Positions 41,501-42,500 of a stretch of 42,500 nucleotides of DNA are shown here, one piece after another; position 1 is the first letter of the stretch, and each line of letters starts with the position of its first letter. Under the pieces are notes generated by a model that saw nothing but the letters and a program-made list of their open reading frames with translations, was not told the DNA's origin and did not search any database. The stretch is from Emiliania huxleyi CCMP1516. Its lineage: Eukaryota > Haptophyta > Isochrysidales > Noelaerhabdaceae. The DNA lies in NCBI RefSeq assembly GCF_000372725.1, contig NW_005201231.1, positions 120,509 to 163,008 of the forward strand, in the 5' to 3' direction. The translations under genes and the position numbers were made by a program.

Positions 41501-42500
41501 CGGCGCCGGCAAAGTCGGTCGGGAAGAGGCCGTCCGCCGAGAAGGAGTTGAAGGCCGTGCGGCGGCGCTGGTTCTCGGACACCGTCTCGCAGACGACCGC
41601 CGGCTCGTCGCCGCAGTACGCCTCCCTCGCGCCGTGCTCGCGCAGCAGCAGGGGCAGGCCGGTGCAGTTGGAGACCTAGCCGAGCACTCACCAGCCGTCA
41701 GTCAAGGACACCGTCACGCCGCAGCAAGCCGGCTGCTGCGGGAAACCCAGCACGGCGCGACGAGCGAGAGAGCGTGCACGCAGCCGTGCAGCCGCTCGTA
41801 CCTAGAAGGCTCCTAGCAGGTCCCTGGAAGGTTCCTAGAAGGTGCACGCAGCCGTGCAGCCGCGCGTACCCGATCGAGAGCGGCAGCCGGCTGTGGCGGC
41901 CGTCGTACACGGGCACCTCCTCGCAGAGCACGCCCTCGAGCGCGGTGTGCGGTGCCTAGGCTCGGGCACTCTCGGGGGCTCTCGGGGGCTCTCGGGCCGT
42001 CCCGCCCTCGAGAGCGGTGTGCGGCGCCGCCACGAGGACCCGCTCCGAGGGCCTGTACCCCTCGATGCTTACAGAGAGGCTGACCGCCGTGGCGGGCGCA
42101 AAGGTGTGCACCAGCCTCCGCCCGCCCGAAGGCAGCTCCCCGCGCAAGATGCCCCCCTGGCCGCGCAGCTCAAAGCCGAGCCGGCCCGACAGCAGGTTCC
42201 CTAACTCGCAATCCGTCACTCCTAACCAGCCATTGGTACTCGAGCCGCGCCGGCCCGACAGCGGGGCTGCCCAGCTGCAGCGGCGCGCGCACGTGCACCT
42301 CGCACGCGCCCTGCCGGCGGCCGTCGTGGACGAGCACGCAGTGCCACGCGGCGCCTAGGAGAAGGTCCCGAGAAGGTTCCTAGAAGGTTCCTAGAAGGTT
42401 CCTAGCAGCACGCAGTGCCACGCGGCGCCGTGTCGCCCGTCCGCGTCGGCGCCGGGCTCCTCCGAAGCACACTCGAGCGGCGCGTGCAGCGCGCCCGCGT
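35541..42500 (-). CDS. VPS13: VPS13-family lipid-transfer protein, C-terminal part (runs off the window)
   Basis: Many small exons on the minus strand encode the C-terminal half of a VPS13 protein, a rod that moves bulk lipids between membranes at contact sites. From high to low coordinates: LSGRLGFELRGQGG, SVSIEGYRPSERVLV, VPVYDGRHSRLPLSIGYERL, CTGLPLLLREHGA (start of the VAB/SHR-BD region), a DysF-like stretch (GWEYAKGWSGAWS, RRRLWTRRRVRLSG), PGERAPFHWQDE, then EVDLDSRGMRRSE, LSVHVSLACLGVSLIADGCE, LYYETVSLRLQTLELMVDT, LLGNPRGLFQHLATGVTDAF, YGLSDSVGKFTGTLGKGL, GVIQKPLQGAQRGG and FFKGVAQGAVGLVVKP (the signature ATG2/VPS13 C-terminal helices), GELRLLFSNADARIQRALYD, and a PH-like end (AEISLVVTTGHAILLSV). 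Joins are inferred from family conservation. The last intron near 35900 is not resolved. The chorein N-terminus lies beyond 42500. Confidence 0.85.
36039..36122 (-). repeat. VPS13 intron flanked by a ~20-bp direct repeat (period 64)
   Basis: 36039-36058 and 36100-36122 are the same sequence apart from a 3-bp indel. The filler is made of CTAGGAACCTT units. On the sense strand the intron starts GCGAGCTGCG and ends CTGCTAG before GCGAGCTGCG. Its removal joins GELRLLFS to NADARIQRALYD. Confidence 0.7.
36291..36379 (-). repeat. Introner-like intron 1: 21-bp target duplication around a 47-bp insert
   Basis: 36291-36311 and 36359-36379 are identical (21 bp). The 47-bp insert 36312-36358 is shared with the intron at 36908. 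On the sense strand a GC-AG intron of 68 nt equals one repeat plus the insert, and splicing restores GVIQKPLQGAQRGGFGGFFK, the conserved VPS13 helix. Confidence 0.85.
36590..36740 (-). repeat. VPS13 intron made of CGAGATCGCCC minisatellite
   Basis: About nine sense-strand units of CGAGATCGCC(CC) lie at 36612-36712. The exon resumes after a CCCGCAG acceptor at about 36573 with VQQQEGPRNIGEGLLQTAES. Confidence 0.7.
36908..37000 (-). repeat. Introner-like intron 2: second copy of the insert
   Basis: 36908-36932 and 36976-37000 are identical over 25 bp, of which 4 are shared with the insert end, leaving 21. The insert shares the sense-strand core CGGAGCTGYGAAC, GCGTCTCTYCACACCTGCAG and GTGAACA with the intron at 36291. 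The period is again 68. Removal joins FAQGVLRGGSS to LANNLTYGLSDS. Confidence 0.85.
37664..37994 (-). repeat. VPS13 intron (about 330 nt) of GGCGCGAGAC minisatellite
   Basis: About 25 ten-base units of GGCGCGAGA(C/T) type. The sense-strand bases at its start (CAGGTGCCGTCCCACGA) resemble the exon after it (CAGGTGCTGTACTACGA), a diverged flanking duplication. Removal joins RRIGAAQ to VLYYETVSLRLQ. Confidence 0.7.
38555..38768 (-). repeat. Compound VPS13 intron with nested direct repeats
   Basis: 38672-38697 and 38743-38768 are identical over 26 bp (period 71). The sequence around 38655-38676 also resembles the exon start at 38560-38582 (GGCGTGGCGGAGG...TCGAC in both). The filler is GAGATCAGCC and CGAGATGCG repeats. 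Removal of the whole stretch joins SRGMRRSE to VDLRHAVAHAAVQSQ. Confidence 0.6.
39160..39253 (-). repeat. VPS13 intron with 15-bp direct repeat (period 79)
   Basis: 39160-39174 and 39239-39253 match at 14 of 15 bases. The filler carries GTGTCTCGGC/ATCTCGGC repeats. Removal joins PFAWEQ to VVAAPTLDLHVG. Confidence 0.6.
39758..40048 (-). repeat. Tandem array of intron plus exon start, 63-65-bp unit
   Basis: Five copies of the exon segment reading GERAPFHWQDE end at 39790, 39855, 39920, 39983 and 40048. They are separated by CTAGGAACCTT filler. Each unit carries a CTTCTAG|GCGAGC acceptor on the sense strand. Splicing from the first donor to the last acceptor gives a single APFHWQDEPGLARLLSVC. 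Confidence 0.8.
40269..40360 (-). repeat. VPS13 intron with 24-bp direct repeat (period 68)
   Basis: 40269-40292 and 40337-40360 match at 22 of 24 bases. The filler contains CTAGGAGCCTTCT and CCGTCTCGGGTCC. Removal gives SLEAAGTSGLLELPAG. Confidence 0.7.
40387..40481 (-). repeat. VPS13 intron with 24-bp direct repeat (period 71)
   Basis: 40387-40410 and 40458-40481 match at 23 of 24 bases. The filler is not a simple repeat. Removal gives KPLALRLPGSCW. Confidence 0.65.
40665..40975 (-). repeat. VPS13 intron of GCGCCGA(G/C)AT minisatellite
   Basis: More than twenty 10-bp units (plus strand GCATGTCGGC and GCATCTCGGC) at 40737-40970. The sense-strand acceptor is GAGCCCAG near 40655, before VMQTLGEPAQRG. 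Confidence 0.75.
41774..41870 (-). repeat. VPS13 intron with 29-bp direct repeat (period 68, GT-AG)
   Basis: 41774-41802 and 41842-41870 match at 28 of 29 bases. The filler is CTAGGAACCTT-type units. Here the duplicated site starts GTACG, so the donor is GT. Removal gives SIGYERLHGCVHALSR. Confidence 0.75.
41931..42028 (-). repeat. VPS13 intron with 26-bp direct repeat (period 72)
   Basis: 41931-41956 and 42003-42028 match at 24 of 26 bases. The filler is CCCGAGAGCC repeats. Removal gives VAAPHTALEGVLCEEVPVYD. Confidence 0.75.
42173..42262 (-). repeat. VPS13 intron with 19-bp direct repeat (period 71)
   Basis: 42173-42191 and 42244-42262 match at 18 of 19 bases. The filler between them is not a simple repeat. 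The exon after it reads LLSGRLGFELRGQGG. Confidence 0.6.
42333..42429 (-). repeat. VPS13 intron with 23-bp exact direct repeat (period 74)
   Basis: 42333-42355 and 42407-42429 are identical. The filler is four CTAGGAACCTT-type units. The sense-strand boundaries are G|GCGCCGCG and CTCCTAG|GCGCC. Confidence 0.75.

Overview
The window looks like nuclear DNA of a GC-rich unicellular alga with a secondary red plastid, most likely a haptophyte of the Emiliania/Gephyrocapsa type (inference). The reasons are intron-rich genes on both strands with wide spacing, frequent GC-AG splice boundaries, a plastid preprotein with a signal-peptide-like start and a Phe at the likely cleavage site, a Copia retrotransposon remnant, long CA and CT microsatellites, and VPS13, Trm1, kelch, MYND/RING and GT31 genes. 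Nothing resembles a bacterial operon. Two or three places carry homopolymer noise typical of poor Sanger reads.

Layout. 0-4.4 kb: a hypothetical ORF convergent with an ankyrin gene (-), a Copia 3' end, and a MYND-RING zinc-finger gene (+). 5.3-7.4 kb: a low-complexity coiled-coil gene (-). 8.0-11.4 kb: two unrecognised, frameshift-bearing genes (+). 11.6-15.5 kb: a CA microsatellite, a retroelement copy, and two paralogous minus-strand genes that share a 0.42-kb near-identical block. 15.7-17.8 kb: a plastid-targeted protein and a hypothetical (+). 18.5-22.3 kb: a multi-exon patatin/cPLA2-like lipase gene (+), interrupted by junk assembly. 23.1-29.2 kb: one 6.2-kb intronless ORF (-) encoding ankyrin repeats, a dynamin-like GTPase, a class-3 lipase and a SAM domain. 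29.6-34.0 kb: a GT31-like glycosyltransferase (+), an F-box/kelch protein (-) and Trm1 (-). 34.5-35.5 kb: a hypothetical ORF and a third retroelement copy. 35.5 kb to the end: the C-terminal part of a VPS13 lipid-transfer gene (-), running off the window.

Two things stand out. First, many VPS13 introns are flanked by 15-29-bp direct repeats, and intron length equals the repeat period (64-79 nt). Two of them carry the same 47-bp insert with the same 21-bp duplicated target. Removing insert plus one repeat copy restores the conserved VPS13 reading, so these look like recently gained, introner-type introns. Second, the ANK-GTPase-lipase-SAM protein has the layout of a sensor-switch-effector membrane-attack or immunity protein that I cannot match to a named family.

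The genes do not form a pathway. The shared themes are membrane and lipid biology (VPS13, two lipases, a dynamin-like GTPase) and repeat-mediated gene and intron remodelling.
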